64,000 nucleotides of DNA from Flavobacterium psychrotrophum (GCF_003403075.1 NZ_CP031557.1:62001-126000), one strand, 5' to 3'. Shown: positions 9,532 to 18,472, numbered from the stretch's first letter. The notes: a model not told the origin generated them from the sequence alone. Translations and numbers: made by a program.

Positions 9532-10083
9532 ATGAAAAACACTTTACTAAAAATTACGGCAGTGCTGGCTATTATATTTTTGATAGGCGCCTGTAGTACA
9601 GATGAAACGTCTGTTAAAAATGATGCGCAGCAAAATGGTACATTACTTGCAAAAGGTAGCATTTGGGAAGGAGCTTTGGGAACTGTAAACAGCGTTGGAC
9701 AAACAAAATTTGCGGTAAATAAGAATCTTCTTCTTGCAGATTTTGAATCGATACTGGCAGACCAGGGAGAGCCAACAGATCTTACCGACATTTTTTTTGA
9801 ACTTAAAAAGAACGAAACAGATCCTGATGACCAGACTTATGTGCTTATAGGTACTAATGGTGGAGGTACAAGTATTGGAGTAATGTTAAAAGCAGTTGGC
9901 GCATCTAGCCTGTACCTTGATGATGCTAATTTTAGTAGTGTTAGCGAAGGTTTTACGAGTACTACCTGTCGTGGTTGTGCTACAGGCTGTAACATGGCAT
10001 TTATAAGGCTACAGGGAAAAAAAGTATTTTACTGCAATGAGAACGGATGTGGTGAGTTTTGTACTAAAAACGAATCTAACTAA
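9532..10083 (+). CDS. Cys-rich lipoprotein (second of a pair)
   Basis: A 183-residue lipoprotein (signal peptide ending LIGACSTDE). The mature region includes ASLLADFESILADQ-like helices and, near the C-terminus, a cysteine cluster TTCRGCATGC then FYCNENGCGEFC, seven Cys in two groups. It has the same position and spacing logic as the cluster in the preceding lipoprotein, although the rest is poorly conserved. It is followed by a strong terminator. Function unknown. Confidence 0.8.
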   Translation: MKNTLLKITAVLAIIFLIGACSTDETSVKNDAQQNGTLLAKGSIWEGALGTVNSVGQTKFAVNKNLLLADFESILADQGEPTDLTDIFFELKKNETDPDDQTYVLIGTNGGGTSIGVMLKAVGASSLYLDDANFSSVSEGFTSTTCRGCATGCNMAFIRLQGKKVFYCNENGCGEFCTKNESN

Positions 10084-10114
10084 GTATTCATTTTGCACAT
10101 ATATAAAGGTTAAG

Positions 10115-10141
10115 AAGGTTCCCGATTGGGAACCTTTTTTT
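10115..10141 (+). terminator. Intrinsic terminator after the lipoprotein pair
   Basis: A 9-bp perfect GC-containing stem (10115-10123 with 10128-10136), loop GATT, followed by a run of T. Confidence 0.9.
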
Positions 10142-10223
10142 GTATATCGTTTAAAATGTTGGTTTTTATATTATTGAATTGTAAAATTGCTAACTGCAAT
10201 GGCAGTTTTTTAGGCGGTGGCGG

Positions 10224-10252
10224 TTGTTACTTTGATTTTTATGCTATTTTTG
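10224..10252 (+). promoter_or_regulatory. Flavobacterial-type promoter for ppa
   Basis: TTG at 10224-10226 and TATTTTTG at 10245-10252, separated by 18 bp. This matches the Bacteroidota TTG / TAnnTTTG consensus. It lies 30 bp upstream of the ppa ATG. Confidence 0.6.
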
Positions 10253-10282
10253 CGCAGCGTTAACAAAAATCCAAAATTTAAA

Positions 10283-10807
10283 ATGTCAGCAACAAAAACA
10301 TTTGATGTACTTATAGAGATACCAAGGGGTAGCAGGAACAAATATGAATATGATTTTGATATCAAAAGAATCCGTTTTGACAGGATGCTTTACTCATCAA
10401 TGATGTACCCTGCAGATTATGGTTTTATACCTGAAACCCTTGCGCTTGACAACGATCCTCTTGACGTGCTTGTATGGTTTACAGAGCCTTCGTTTCCTGG
10501 ATGTGTTGTAGAGGTTAAGCCTATAGGTGTATTTTATATGTCTGATGATAAAGGCGACGACGAAAAAATAATCTGTGTGCCGGTTTCAGACCCTATTGCA
10601 TGCAAAATGAACGACCTGTCTGACCTTAACGAACACTTTACGAAAGAGGTTGAGCACTTCTTTAAAGTGTACAAAGATCTTGAGAACAAAACTGTAGATG
10701 TAAGAGGCTGGGGCGACCGCGCTGCTGCTGAAACGCTTATAGCAGAATGCACAGAGCGTTTTAATAATATCGAAAACAAGCCGGAAGGCCTTTTCAGCAT
10801 AAAATAA
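10283..10807 (+). CDS. ppa: Inorganic pyrophosphatase (family I)
   Basis: A 174-residue soluble enzyme hydrolysing pyrophosphate to phosphate. The start at 10283 (MSATKTFDVLIEIPRGS) is preferred; the upstream extension contains the promoter element and is not conserved-looking. Family I signatures are EIPRGSRNKYEYD, MMYPADYGFIPET and the metal-binding DNDPLDVLVW, followed by IGVFYMSDDKGDDEKI. It is monocistronic, with its own promoter and a palindromic terminator. Confidence 0.97.
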   Translation: MSATKTFDVLIEIPRGSRNKYEYDFDIKRIRFDRMLYSSMMYPADYGFIPETLALDNDPLDVLVWFTEPSFPGCVVEVKPIGVFYMSDDKGDDEKIICVPVSDPIACKMNDLSDLNEHFTKEVEHFFKVYKDLENKTVDVRGWGDRAAAETLIAECTERFNNIENKPEGLFSIK

Positions 10808-10830
10808 TTTTAGGATTATCTCTAAAGCAA

Positions 10831-10858
10831 AAAGCAGCACTAAATTTAGTGCTGCTTT
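10831..10858. terminator. Bidirectional terminator between ppa and the nucleoside kinase
   Basis: A perfect 28-bp palindrome (two 14-base arms, 10831-10844 and 10845-10858) flanked by A on the left and T on the right. It can terminate ppa from the left and the convergent kinase gene from the right. Confidence 0.85.
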
Positions 10859-10910
10859 TTTATTTTATATGGTTCATATCATTAAACTGCGAACAAAAAA
10901 CTATAAACAA

Positions 10911-11525
10911 TTAAAATAGTCCGTTTAGTTCGGCATTAATACGGTTAATAATGTCGCCCAGATCTTCGGGGTTATCTACAAAATTAGTTTTGTCTACGTC
11001 TATAATTAACAGCTTGCCCTTATCATAGCCCTGTATCCAGGCTTCGTAGCGCTCATTTAGCCGGCTAAGGTATTCTATGCTAATAGAGTTTTCATAATCG
11101 CGGCCACGCTTGTGTATGTGGCTAACCAGGTTGGGTATGCTGCTGCGCAGGTATATTAACAGGTCTGGTGCTCCTACAAAGCCTTCCATAAGCTCAAACA
11201 GCGATTTGTAGTTACCAAAGTCGCGGTTGCTCATAAGGCCCATGGCATGAAGGTTTGGCGCAAATATGTGCGAGTCTTCATAAATGGTACGATCCTGTAT
11301 AATGTTTTTGCCGCTTTCCCTAAACTGGAGGATTTGGCTAAAACGTGAGTTTAAGAAATAGATCTGTAAATTAAACGACCAGCGTTCCATCTGGTGGTAA
11401 AAATCGTCGAGATATGGGTTGTCTACAACATCTTCATAATGGGGTTCCCATTTAAAGTGTTTGGCCAATAGGCCTGTAAGTGTGGTTTTTCCGGCGCCGA
11501 TGTTGCCTGCTACAGCTATATGCAT
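10911..11525 (-). CDS. Deoxynucleoside kinase (dNK family)
   Basis: A 204-residue cytoplasmic kinase phosphorylating deoxynucleosides for the dNTP salvage pathway. The Walker A loop GNIGAGKTT is at residues 7-15. The ERW-like segment (MERWSFNLQIYFLNSRF), the DRTIYEDSHIFA motif (DRS/T signature of dNKs) and a C-terminal lid region with HKRGRDYE are visible. Substrate specificity (dA, dG or dC) cannot be read reliably. The start shares one base with the stop of the upstream gene, so the two are translationally coupled. Confidence 0.92.
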   Translation of the reverse strand: MHIAVAGNIGAGKTTLTGLLAKHFKWEPHYEDVVDNPYLDDFYHQMERWSFNLQIYFLNSRFSQILQFRESGKNIIQDRTIYEDSHIFAPNLHAMGLMSNRDFGNYKSLFELMEGFVGAPDLLIYLRSSIPNLVSHIHKRGRDYENSISIEYLSRLNERYEAWIQGYDKGKLLIIDVDKTNFVDNPEDLGDIINRINAELNGLF

Positions 11526-12319
11526 TATCTGGGTAAACTAATTTTGTACTGTATAAATTCGATTGGGGTAAAAATACTTAAAATTCCGTCCTTATAATAG
11601 AAAGCGGTAAACGTTTTTTCAGTTATTGTTAAAGGTGTTTGCTTTTGAGACGCTAAATCATACTGGTATAGGTTGTTGTCTTTTTTTAATAATAACATAG
11701 ATGGCGATAATAGCTGTGCATCATCAAATGCGGGAGCAGTACCTAAAGCAGTAACGGTGCCAAACAGGTTGAGGGCAAAACATTTGCCACTATGGTCTGC
11801 CCAGTAAAAATAATTGTAATCGCTCTGGTACCAGGCTATGCCATCGTTAAAGGGAGGTGTAAGTGTGCGAAACGCATTGCGCACAGGGTCATACAAACCC
11901 AGTTGCTGTGTGGTAATATCAAACAGCCATAGCCGGTTTTGGCTCGCAAGTCCTGCTGCTTCGGCTATAATAGGTTTCGGAATTTCATTAAAACTTATTA
12001 CGCTTGTGGCATTAAGCTGGTTGTCCAGCAATACTACGGTATTGAATTTTCGGTAAAAGAGTACAATTTTCAGAGGATTTTGAAGGTCGGCTTTGTAAAT
12101 GTCACCCAATGCAAGGTTTTTGTATTTTAGCACACGTCCATCTTTCTGTTTACGAAATTCGTTATCTGCAATAACATACTCCCATCCAAAGGCATCAGTG
12201 CCCACAAAACGCTCGGGGCGTTCTTTAGCGGTTGCCATTATGCGCACAGGCAGCAAGGCTTCCTGAGAGAAAGTGGTTACTGTAAAACAAAGTACAAACA
12301 GCGTGAGCAGTTTTTTCAT
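11525..12319 (-). CDS. Secreted beta-propeller-like protein of unknown function
   Basis: A 264-residue protein with a signal peptide (ending TTFSQ). The mature part reads like repeated beta-sheet blades (VLLDNQLNATSVISFNEI, LWLFDITTQQLGLYDP, NYNFYWADHSGKCFALN-type units), so an incomplete propeller is plausible. It overlaps the deoxynucleoside kinase by one base, so a periplasmic protein and a cytosolic salvage enzyme share an mRNA. I do not recognise a named family. Confidence 0.8.
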   Translation of the reverse strand: MKKLLTLFVLCFTVTTFSQEALLPVRIMATAKERPERFVGTDAFGWEYVIADNEFRKQKDGRVLKYKNLALGDIYKADLQNPLKIVLFYRKFNTVVLLDNQLNATSVISFNEIPKPIIAEAAGLASQNRLWLFDITTQQLGLYDPVRNAFRTLTPPFNDGIAWYQSDYNYFYWADHSGKCFALNLFGTVTALGTAPAFDDAQLLSPSMLLLKKDNNLYQYDLASQKQTPLTITEKTFTAFYYKDGILSIFTPIEFIQYKISLPR

Positions 12320-12378
12320 AGAGGTAGGCTAAAGCTGTAAATGTAATGAAATAAATGAGCGGTATATTGTAAGATTTA

Positions 12379-12786
12379 TTAAGGTAGTACAGAGAAAAAT
12401 TCATTTACTAAGGTTTTTTGGCCTTCTTTAAAGATGTTGTTGCAGTTGAAATTTATTAATATGCCTTTCGGACATTTTAAAAGCTTCATATAAGTAAGTA
12501 GCTGGGCATCAAATACACTTGTCATTTCATTAACTGATTTTAATTCTACAACAATACATTGCTCAATTAAAAGGTCACATCTAAAATCAATATTTAGCAA
12601 TTTTCCCTTGTAGACGACCGGAATTTGCATTTCGGTCATAAAGTTGATATTACGTTGTAACAACTCCTCTTTTAAGCATTGATGATAAACATTTTCAAGT
12701 AAACCTTTTCCCATTATTTTATGAACTTCAATGGCGGCTCCAACGATTTGATAGGTAAGTTCGTCAAGATATTTTTTATTGATCAT
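12379..12786 (-). CDS. GxxExxY protein
   Basis: A 135-residue member of the GxxExxY family, a PD-(D/E)XK nuclease-like group common in Bacteroidota. The eponymous motif is GKGLLENVYHQCL at about residues 26-38. A nuclease-fold core follows: DFRCDLLIEQCIVVELKSVN, with Asp and Glu-x-Lys in the catalytic positions. The biological role is not established. The gene is single, separated from neighbours by an inverted-repeat element at 12829-12992. Confidence 0.88.
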   Translation of the reverse strand: MINKKYLDELTYQIVGAAIEVHKIMGKGLLENVYHQCLKEELLQRNINFMTEMQIPVVYKGKLLNIDFRCDLLIEQCIVVELKSVNEMTSVFDAQLLTYMKLLKCPKGILINFNCNNIFKEGQKTLVNEFFSVLP

Positions 12787-12828
12787 CTGTTGTTCTTTGT
12801 AGGCTAAACATGCAAATTAAACAATAAT

Positions 12829-12992
12829 AATTTAACCACATAGAAACATAGCCAACAGACGTTTGAAAGAGTATCTAGGCAATATTTTTACACATAGGGA
12901 CTGACCGCAGGCATTACTATGTGAATTATACTTTAAGTATAACTTATGCCCACTAGATATTGTAAATTTCTATGTTTCTATGTGGTTAAATT
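12829..12992. repeat. 164-bp element with 23-bp terminal inverted repeats (copy A)
   Basis: The left end 12829-12851 and right end 12970-12992 are perfect 23-base inverted repeats containing TTAACCACATAG. Internal inverted motifs TTTTACACATAG and ACTATGTGAATT are also present. There is no ORF inside. A related copy with the same order of motifs lies at 43727-43875. It resembles a small non-autonomous mobile or structured repeat. Confidence 0.8.
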
Positions 12993-13020
12993 CTAGTGGG
13001 TAATGAATTTTGAAAATTCA

Positions 13021-13737
13021 TTACAGTCCCAGCCTTTCAAAAAAAGATTTCTTATAAGATTCGCTTACGGGTATGCGCAGTGTATCTATAACAATGCGGT
13101 TGCGCTGTACAGAGTCTACATAGCTAAGATTTACAATATAAGAGTTGTGCACGCGAATAAACATTTTTTCCGGTAGTTTATCCATAAGGCCTTTAAAATT
13201 GCTCAGGGTAAGTACATACTTGCCGTTGTTCAGGTTTATCTTCAGGTAATCTTTAAGTCCTTGAATATATGTTATTTCAGATACAAATATTTTTACGCTG
13301 CCATATTCTGCTTTTACAAACACAAAGTTATCTTCTGCAGGTAGCTGTACAACCGCGGGCGCGGGCACAGGAGCAAATTCTTCTTTTACGGGATTTACCT
13401 TATTAAAGGCTTTAAGAAAACGCTTATATGATATGGGTTTTACAAGATAGTCTATGGCCTCCAGCTCAAAGCCCTCTACAGCATACTGTGGGTAAGCTGT
13501 TGTAAAAATAACCATAGGCTTATAGGCCAGGGTATCTATAAACTCCAGTCCTGTAAGTTGTGGCATCTGTATATCAAGAAATACAAGGTCTACGCTATTT
13601 TTATGTATAAAACCCAGTGCTTCCACCGGGTTGTTAAAACATTTAAGCACGCTAATTTCAGGCAGGGTACTACAGTAGTTTTGTATTACCTCTATGGCCA
13701 GCGGTTCGTCATCTATTATAACGGTTTTAATTTCCAT
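13021..13737 (-). CDS. LytTR-family response regulator
   Basis: A 238-residue regulator. Residues 1-120 form a receiver domain with acidic DDEP near the N-terminus, phospho-acceptor D55 in DLVFLDIQMP, the T/A switch in IFTTAYPQYA, and K at VKPI. Residues about 135-238 are a LytTR DNA-binding domain (FVFVKAEYGSVKIFVSEITYIQGLKDYLKI). It overlaps the histidine kinase gene by 11 bp and is the last gene of a five-gene overlapping operon, so its partner is that kinase. Confidence 0.95.
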   Translation of the reverse strand: MEIKTVIIDDEPLAIEVIQNYCSTLPEISVLKCFNNPVEALGFIHKNSVDLVFLDIQMPQLTGLEFIDTLAYKPMVIFTTAYPQYAVEGFELEAIDYLVKPISYKRFLKAFNKVNPVKEEFAPVPAPAVVQLPAEDNFVFVKAEYGSVKIFVSEITYIQGLKDYLKINLNNGKYVLTLSNFKGLMDKLPEKMFIRVHNSYIVNLSYVDSVQRNRIVIDTLRIPVSESYKKSFFERLGL

Positions 13738-14776
13738 TAAGGTCTATTGCCAGGTCTGCATAAAATTTGTTATTCTTACTAAAGGTTTCCAGTTTATAAC
13801 TTTCAGGATAATATAACTTTATCCTTCTGAGGGTATTATCTATCCCAAGGCCGGATTTATCATCCTTTGTGGCCTGTGGGTTTATATCATTAACGGCAAG
13901 CATCCGTACCTGATTGTTTGTAATGGTAAATTTTATTGATATTTCGCTGCCGCGAGACGTGGTAACGCCATGTTTAAAAGCATTTTCTATAAAACAGATA
14001 AATAAAAGCGGGGGCAGGCTTATGCCGTGAGGATTACCTTCTACCTCATAATACACCTTATTGTTTTCGGTAAGGCGTAGCTTTTGCAGTTCTATATAAC
14101 TTTCTATGTACGAAAGTTCATCGGTAAGGCGCACCATTTCTTTATTGGTTTCATAAAGCATATATCGCATCAGGTCGGCCAGGTTAAGCACTGCAACGGG
14201 TGTAGTATCAGACTTTTTTATTGAAAGCGAATAAATGGTATTAAGGGAGTTAAAAAAGAAATGTGGATTTAGCTGTGCCTTTAAAAAATTAAGTTCAGAT
14301 GTTTTCTGCTCCGTTTCTGTCTCTTTTTGTTTTTTGTAGCTGGCATTCCATTCTACATACATTTTTAGTACGCTACTTAGCAGTATGTGCAGGCTAAACA
14401 TTATAATATTAGGAAATACGTGCATACCCTTTTTAAACTGCATGGGGGGCTTGGGTATACCTTGCTGGTTATGGCGAAAAGGCGCTGGCCCCTCAAACTT
14501 AGAAAAGATATAAGAAAATGTGCCAATGAGTAAAACAATGGCCAGGGCATAGAGTAGCGGTTTGTTTTTTAGCAACAGTTGAGGTACCACTACAAAATAG
14601 TTAAAATAAAATATGGCAATACAAAATAGTATCTTTATGAAAAAAGAGATGGGCACGGTATCGTGCATGCGCATAAAATCGCCTACAGGCAAAAACAGGA
14701 ACAGCGCCCAGAACACCAGGTGTATGGTAAAAAACCGGAGCCTGAAGGGTAGGCCATTATATGTTTTGTCTAGCAT
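13727..14776 (-). CDS. LytS-like sensor histidine kinase
   Basis: A 349-residue kinase with about four N-terminal transmembrane helices (residues 12-30, 42-65, 73-93, 115-137). It then has a coiled linker (YKKQKETETEQKTSELNFLKAQ), the His_kinase domain with phospho-acceptor in LNPHFFFNSLNTIYSL, and a HATPase region (LPPLLFICFIENAFKHGV, KSGLGIDNTLRRIKLYY). It has no large extracytoplasmic sensor domain, so input probably comes through the membrane helices or partner envelope proteins. Overlaps on both sides place it in one operon with the regulator and the DUF4907 lipoprotein. Confidence 0.95.
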   Translation of the reverse strand: MLDKTYNGLPFRLRFFTIHLVFWALFLFLPVGDFMRMHDTVPISFFIKILFCIAIFYFNYFVVVPQLLLKNKPLLYALAIVLLIGTFSYIFSKFEGPAPFRHNQQGIPKPPMQFKKGMHVFPNIIMFSLHILLSSVLKMYVEWNASYKKQKETETEQKTSELNFLKAQLNPHFFFNSLNTIYSLSIKKSDTTPVAVLNLADLMRYMLYETNKEMVRLTDELSYIESYIELQKLRLTENNKVYYEVEGNPHGISLPPLLFICFIENAFKHGVTTSRGSEISIKFTITNNQVRMLAVNDINPQATKDDKSGLGIDNTLRRIKLYYPESYKLETFSKNNKFYADLAIDLNGN

Positions 14777-15090
14777 TTTGTTTTTATTTTTAGTGCGGTA
14801 AGTTCTTCTTTAGAAACGTATGGCGATTTATGTGCCTGAAGTTTTTGCAGCACCAAGTCGCATATTTTTTGTGCATCTGCTGTATCGCAAAATACATGGT
14901 TGCCATTAATGGCCGGTATTACGGTTTGCTTAATGAGCAGTTTTTTCCCTGCTGATATGGTATAGCCAAAGCCGGCGCCTACAGGGTAAACGTTACCCTG
15001 CAGGTGTGGCTCTGTACCAGTACCGCAGCCGGAGAAAAAAGCCGCGGCCAAAAAGCATATGAAATACAATTTAAAAAAACGCTTAGTCAT
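14770..15090 (-). CDS. DUF4907-like lipoprotein
   Basis: A 106-residue lipoprotein (lipobox AAFFSGC, Cys at about residue 22). The mature domain resembles DUF4907 from memory: GFGYTISAGKKLLIKQTVIPAINGNHVFCDTADA-type pattern and a final helix preceding KL and P. It overlaps the kinase start by 7 bp and the Kelch gene end by 8 bp, so translation is coupled. The context suggests an envelope partner of the adjacent two-component system. The DUF name is recognition by eye. Confidence 0.75.
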   Translation of the reverse strand: MTKRFFKLYFICFLAAAFFSGCGTGTEPHLQGNVYPVGAGFGYTISAGKKLLIKQTVIPAINGNHVFCDTADAQKICDLVLQKLQAHKSPYVSKEELTALKIKTKC

Positions 15091-16072
15091 CTTCGTCTAA
15101 TTTTTCAAACGGTTCAAATTCAAACATGTCATCGTAGTAAGTATTGCCATATTTACCTAAAAGTATGAATGCTTTAGAACCGTTGTACAAAGAAAGTGCA
15201 TCCTGGCGTGTAGATCCTTCAAAATCGGTCTTCCGCTTCCATTTGTCGGTAGACGGGTCATATTCCCATACCGAATTGATGTCGCCACCACATACATAGC
15301 CGTAATTTCCTACAGAAAAACCGGTTGCATTGGTGCGTTTTACATTATAGTCGCTATCATCATCAAGATCAGTAAGGCGTTTCCAGGTTTCACTTGTGGT
15401 ATCAAATTCCCAAAAGTCATCCTGATTAGTACCATTAGATGATCCTGTGCCAAAATATACTTTTGTGCCTATTGTAAAAGTAAGTCCTTCGCGCCTTTTA
15501 TTTCCGCCAAAGCCAAACTGCTCTTCCCAGGCATCAATAGCAGGGTTATAACGCCAAAAATCTTTTTTATCATTATCTCCGTCAAAGCCAGAACCTACAT
15601 AGCCATAAGTATCAGAGCTAAATGCTACGGCAGCCCTGCGCGCGGTGCCTGTAAAACTGGCTACAGCTGTCCATGTATCAGTATTTGTGTCATACTTATA
15701 AAAATCGCCAAGTTCATCAGTACCGTCATAGCCGGTGCCTATATATCCGTTGCTGCCTATGGCAAAAGCTACTGCAGAACTGCGTGCCTTACCCGGAAGG
15801 TCAGCTTTCTGCTCCCAGTAGCCACCATCAATATTATATCTCCAAAAATCTTTCAGGTAGTTGTCGCCATCATAACCGGTGCCTGCATAGCCATAATTGC
15901 CAATGGTAAAGCCCGATACGCTGCTGCGTGGCGATCCGTCAAAAACAGTACTGGTTACCCAGTTGCCTATAGTACTATCGCCATCATCGCTGCCGCATGA
16001 TACAGCCAGGGCACCCGCAAGTAGGAGCATCGCGATCCTGCCATTTAGGGTAAAAAAAGGTTTTCTCATCAT
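15083..16072 (-). CDS. Kelch-repeat lipoprotein
   Basis: A 329-residue protein with a lipoprotein signal (LAVSCGSDDGD, Cys about residue 26). It has at least five Kelch-type blades, each with a GYxGTGYDG turn, a DFWxYN/D strand and a W at the blade end, spaced about 48 residues apart. It is therefore probably a periplasmic or surface beta-propeller that binds a ligand. It shares one base with the upstream barrel gene and 8 bp with the DUF4907 gene. Asp-rich, with no catalytic residues seen. Confidence 0.88.
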   Translation of the reverse strand: MMRKPFFTLNGRIAMLLLAGALAVSCGSDDGDSTIGNWVTSTVFDGSPRSSVSGFTIGNYGYAGTGYDGDNYLKDFWRYNIDGGYWEQKADLPGKARSSAVAFAIGSNGYIGTGYDGTDELGDFYKYDTNTDTWTAVASFTGTARRAAVAFSSDTYGYVGSGFDGDNDKKDFWRYNPAIDAWEEQFGFGGNKRREGLTFTIGTKVYFGTGSSNGTNQDDFWEFDTTSETWKRLTDLDDDSDYNVKRTNATGFSVGNYGYVCGGDINSVWEYDPSTDKWKRKTDFEGSTRQDALSLYNGSKAFILLGKYGNTYYDDMFEFEPFEKLDEDD

Positions 16073-16923
16073 TATTTAAAATTTAAATTGTATTTAAAGC
16101 CTGCAGATATGTAAATGTTTTTATTAAACCCCAGGTCGTATCCGCCCGATCCGGGTATGGTAAGTTTGTTGTAAACGCTGGAGCCTGTGCGAAATGTGCC
16201 CACCCATTCTTTACCTGCATTGTAATTATACTCCAGCCCGGTATTAATGGTAACCATTTCAAGCCCACTTATTTTTATAGTCGTAGGCGTTTCATATTGT
16301 GTAGCACTGCCTGTTTCTATACGGCTATAAAAACTATCGGCATAAGCAACAGCTTTAAGTACATGCGCATCATTAAATTTATAGGCCAGCCATGTAGCCG
16401 GTATGCCCACGTTAAAGGCCAGTTTTGTACTAAGCTGCCCGCTATAGTTAATGATGGGCATAAACCTGAATTTGCCAAAATATCCCTGGTAGCCCACACC
16501 CATGGTTAGTGCTGTAGTTCCGGTTTCATTCTTATATTTTATACCTGCAAAAAAGCCAGGGTATATATCTTTTATTTCGGTGTTTTTAAGGGTAGCGGTA
16601 AGCTGTGGTGTAAAGTTTGCAACCGCACTCCATCTTGTGTTAATGGCATTAGTGTAAGCCACTCCCAGTTTTATAGTAGTAATGTCTTTTATCCTATTGG
16701 TACTAAAATTGGTATCTGCCATATCATAATCAAAAGTGTATGCTGCTATGCCGGCGGTATATGTAAAGCTACCTGCTTGTAGGTTGTAGCCTGCCTCATG
16801 CCGAGTGAGCGATGTAGCACCGGCATTGTAGAGTGATGTGTAATCATAATTAAGGCTGTTTACTGTTTCCTGCGCAAAGCCGTTAAGGGCAACAAGAAGC
16901 AGGCTAAGTGTATATCGCAGCAT
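16072..16923 (-). CDS. Outer-membrane beta-barrel protein
   Basis: A 283-residue protein. The start at 16923 (MLRYTLSLLLVALNGFAQ) gives a proper signal peptide, and the longer frame does not. The mature part alternates short amphipathic strands (AGSFTYTAGIAAYTFDYDM, KLGVAYTNAINTRWSAVANF) typical of 12-14-strand barrels. It ends GFKYNLNFK. DUF6268-like membership is possible but not certain. It is the first gene of the overlapping operon containing Kelch, DUF4907, kinase and regulator genes, so it may be part of a trans-envelope sensing unit. Confidence 0.82.
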   Translation of the reverse strand: MLRYTLSLLLVALNGFAQETVNSLNYDYTSLYNAGATSLTRHEAGYNLQAGSFTYTAGIAAYTFDYDMADTNFSTNRIKDITTIKLGVAYTNAINTRWSAVANFTPQLTATLKNTEIKDIYPGFFAGIKYKNETGTTALTMGVGYQGYFGKFRFMPIINYSGQLSTKLAFNVGIPATWLAYKFNDAHVLKAVAYADSFYSRIETGSATQYETPTTIKISGLEMVTINTGLEYNYNAGKEWVGTFRTGSSVYNKLTIPGSGGYDLGFNKNIYISAGFKYNLNFK

Positions 16924-17149
16924 AGGGCTAAAAAGTTTTGGGCAAACATATCCTGATTTTAATCCCGCAAAAACATTAATATATAGCCCGGGCACTTTAA
17001 CCTATGGATGCTGCTTTTTTATCTATAGTAGCAGGCAGGGGTAAAGCGTCGTAAAATAGTTGTAATGTGTAGTTAAAATGAGCTGTGTTATCTATATGTT
17101 TTTTTTAAAGTGGAGACGTGGCTTTATTTAGCCGTATAATTAAAAAAAC

Positions 17150-18472
17150 ATGCAAAGGCTTTATAGTATTGTTCTTATTGTAGCCGTGGTAAGCACGGCG
17201 CTTTTTACATCTTGTACACATGATGGTTTGTACGACAGTTTTGAAACCGGCGGTAATTTTACCCAGAGCAATGTTAAAATTGTGCAGATAGATACCTTTG
17301 CGGTAAACATGTCTAGCTTTAGGTACGACAGCATAAGCAGTACCGGTAGCCGGCTACTTGTAGGACGCTATGATGATCCTGTTTTTGGCGAAATAAAATC
17401 TAGCGCTTTTATAGATTTTGTTCCGGCTTCATATTATTTTGATAGTAATGCCGTGTTTGACAGTATTGTACTTAACCTGCCTTACGACGGTTATTATTAT
17501 AATGATACACTGGCACAGAAGACTATTAATGTACAGCAGCTTACTAAAGAGATACGCCTGCGTAATAACCAGACAGATTTTTATAATACGGGCAATGTTG
17601 CCACCGCTTCAGAAATTATAGGCAGCAAAACATTTTATCCGCGTATCAGTAAAGACTCTCTTACCATAAAGCTGGCTAACAACTTTGGTCAGAACCTGTT
17701 CGACAAGATACAGCACAACCAGATAAATGACGTAGATCAGCTTACTGATTATTTTAAAGGACTTAAAATATCTGCTGCTGATACTGAAGATGCTTCAATA
17801 ATAGGTTTTGAAAGATCTGGCGCTTATATGCGCGTTTATTATTCTATTCCGGACGATGTAAGTACCGAAAGCGAATACCAGGATTTTACTTACTACAGCA
17901 CTTCAGATCCTAAAGCGTTTAATAAGATAGAGGGTAACCGCAGCAATACATTACTGCGTAACCTGAACGGTCAGGAGAATGAAGGCACTTCATCATCTCT
18001 TAATAATCTTGCATTTATACAATCTGGCATTGGTATAACCACGCGTGTCGATTTTCCGTCGATACGAAACATCTATCAGGTAAATAATAACAATGGGCAG
18101 ATATTTAAGGCAAACCTTAAGATTAGGCTTAACAATGCCTATTACAGCAAAAAACTGGCTACACCAGATTCTGTAGCAGTTTACGTAGCAGACCAGAATA
18201 ACGACCTTGTGGGTCCGCTTACTACATCTGGCGGAGATGCTGTAATGGGGCATATAGATAAGAGCGATAACGAGAATAACGAGGTATACCTCATTATACC
18301 GGTAGATCCATTTTTAGATAAAATACTTAATAGCGCCACATATCTTAAATACGGGCTTGTGTTTTTTCCGCTAAACTATACCCAGTCAGTAAACAGGCTT
18401 GTACTTAACGGAGAAAACAACAGCCAGTATAAAACACGTTTAGAACTTACCTACACTATTTATGATAAATAA
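17150..18472 (+). CDS. DUF4270 family lipoprotein
   Basis: A 440-residue lipoprotein (lipobox LFTSCTHDG, Cys about residue 22). The DUF4270 pattern is visible: QIDTFAVNMSSFRYDSI, LLVGRYDDPVFGEIKSSAF, and near the end NSATYLKYGLVFFP. The family is confined to Bacteroidota and its role is unknown. It overlaps the next gene by 11 bp, suggesting a lipoprotein-barrel pair. It is divergent from the two-component operon across a 226-bp gap in which I see no other feature. Confidence 0.88.
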   Translation: MQRLYSIVLIVAVVSTALFTSCTHDGLYDSFETGGNFTQSNVKIVQIDTFAVNMSSFRYDSISSTGSRLLVGRYDDPVFGEIKSSAFIDFVPASYYFDSNAVFDSIVLNLPYDGYYYNDTLAQKTINVQQLTKEIRLRNNQTDFYNTGNVATASEIIGSKTFYPRISKDSLTIKLANNFGQNLFDKIQHNQINDVDQLTDYFKGLKISAADTEDASIIGFERSGAYMRVYYSIPDDVSTESEYQDFTYYSTSDPKAFNKIEGNRSNTLLRNLNGQENEGTSSSLNNLAFIQSGIGITTRVDFPSIRNIYQVNNNNGQIFKANLKIRLNNAYYSKKLATPDSVAVYVADQNNDLVGPLTTSGGDAVMGHIDKSDNENNEVYLIIPVDPFLDKILNSATYLKYGLVFFPLNYTQSVNRLVLNGENNSQYKTRLELTYTIYDK

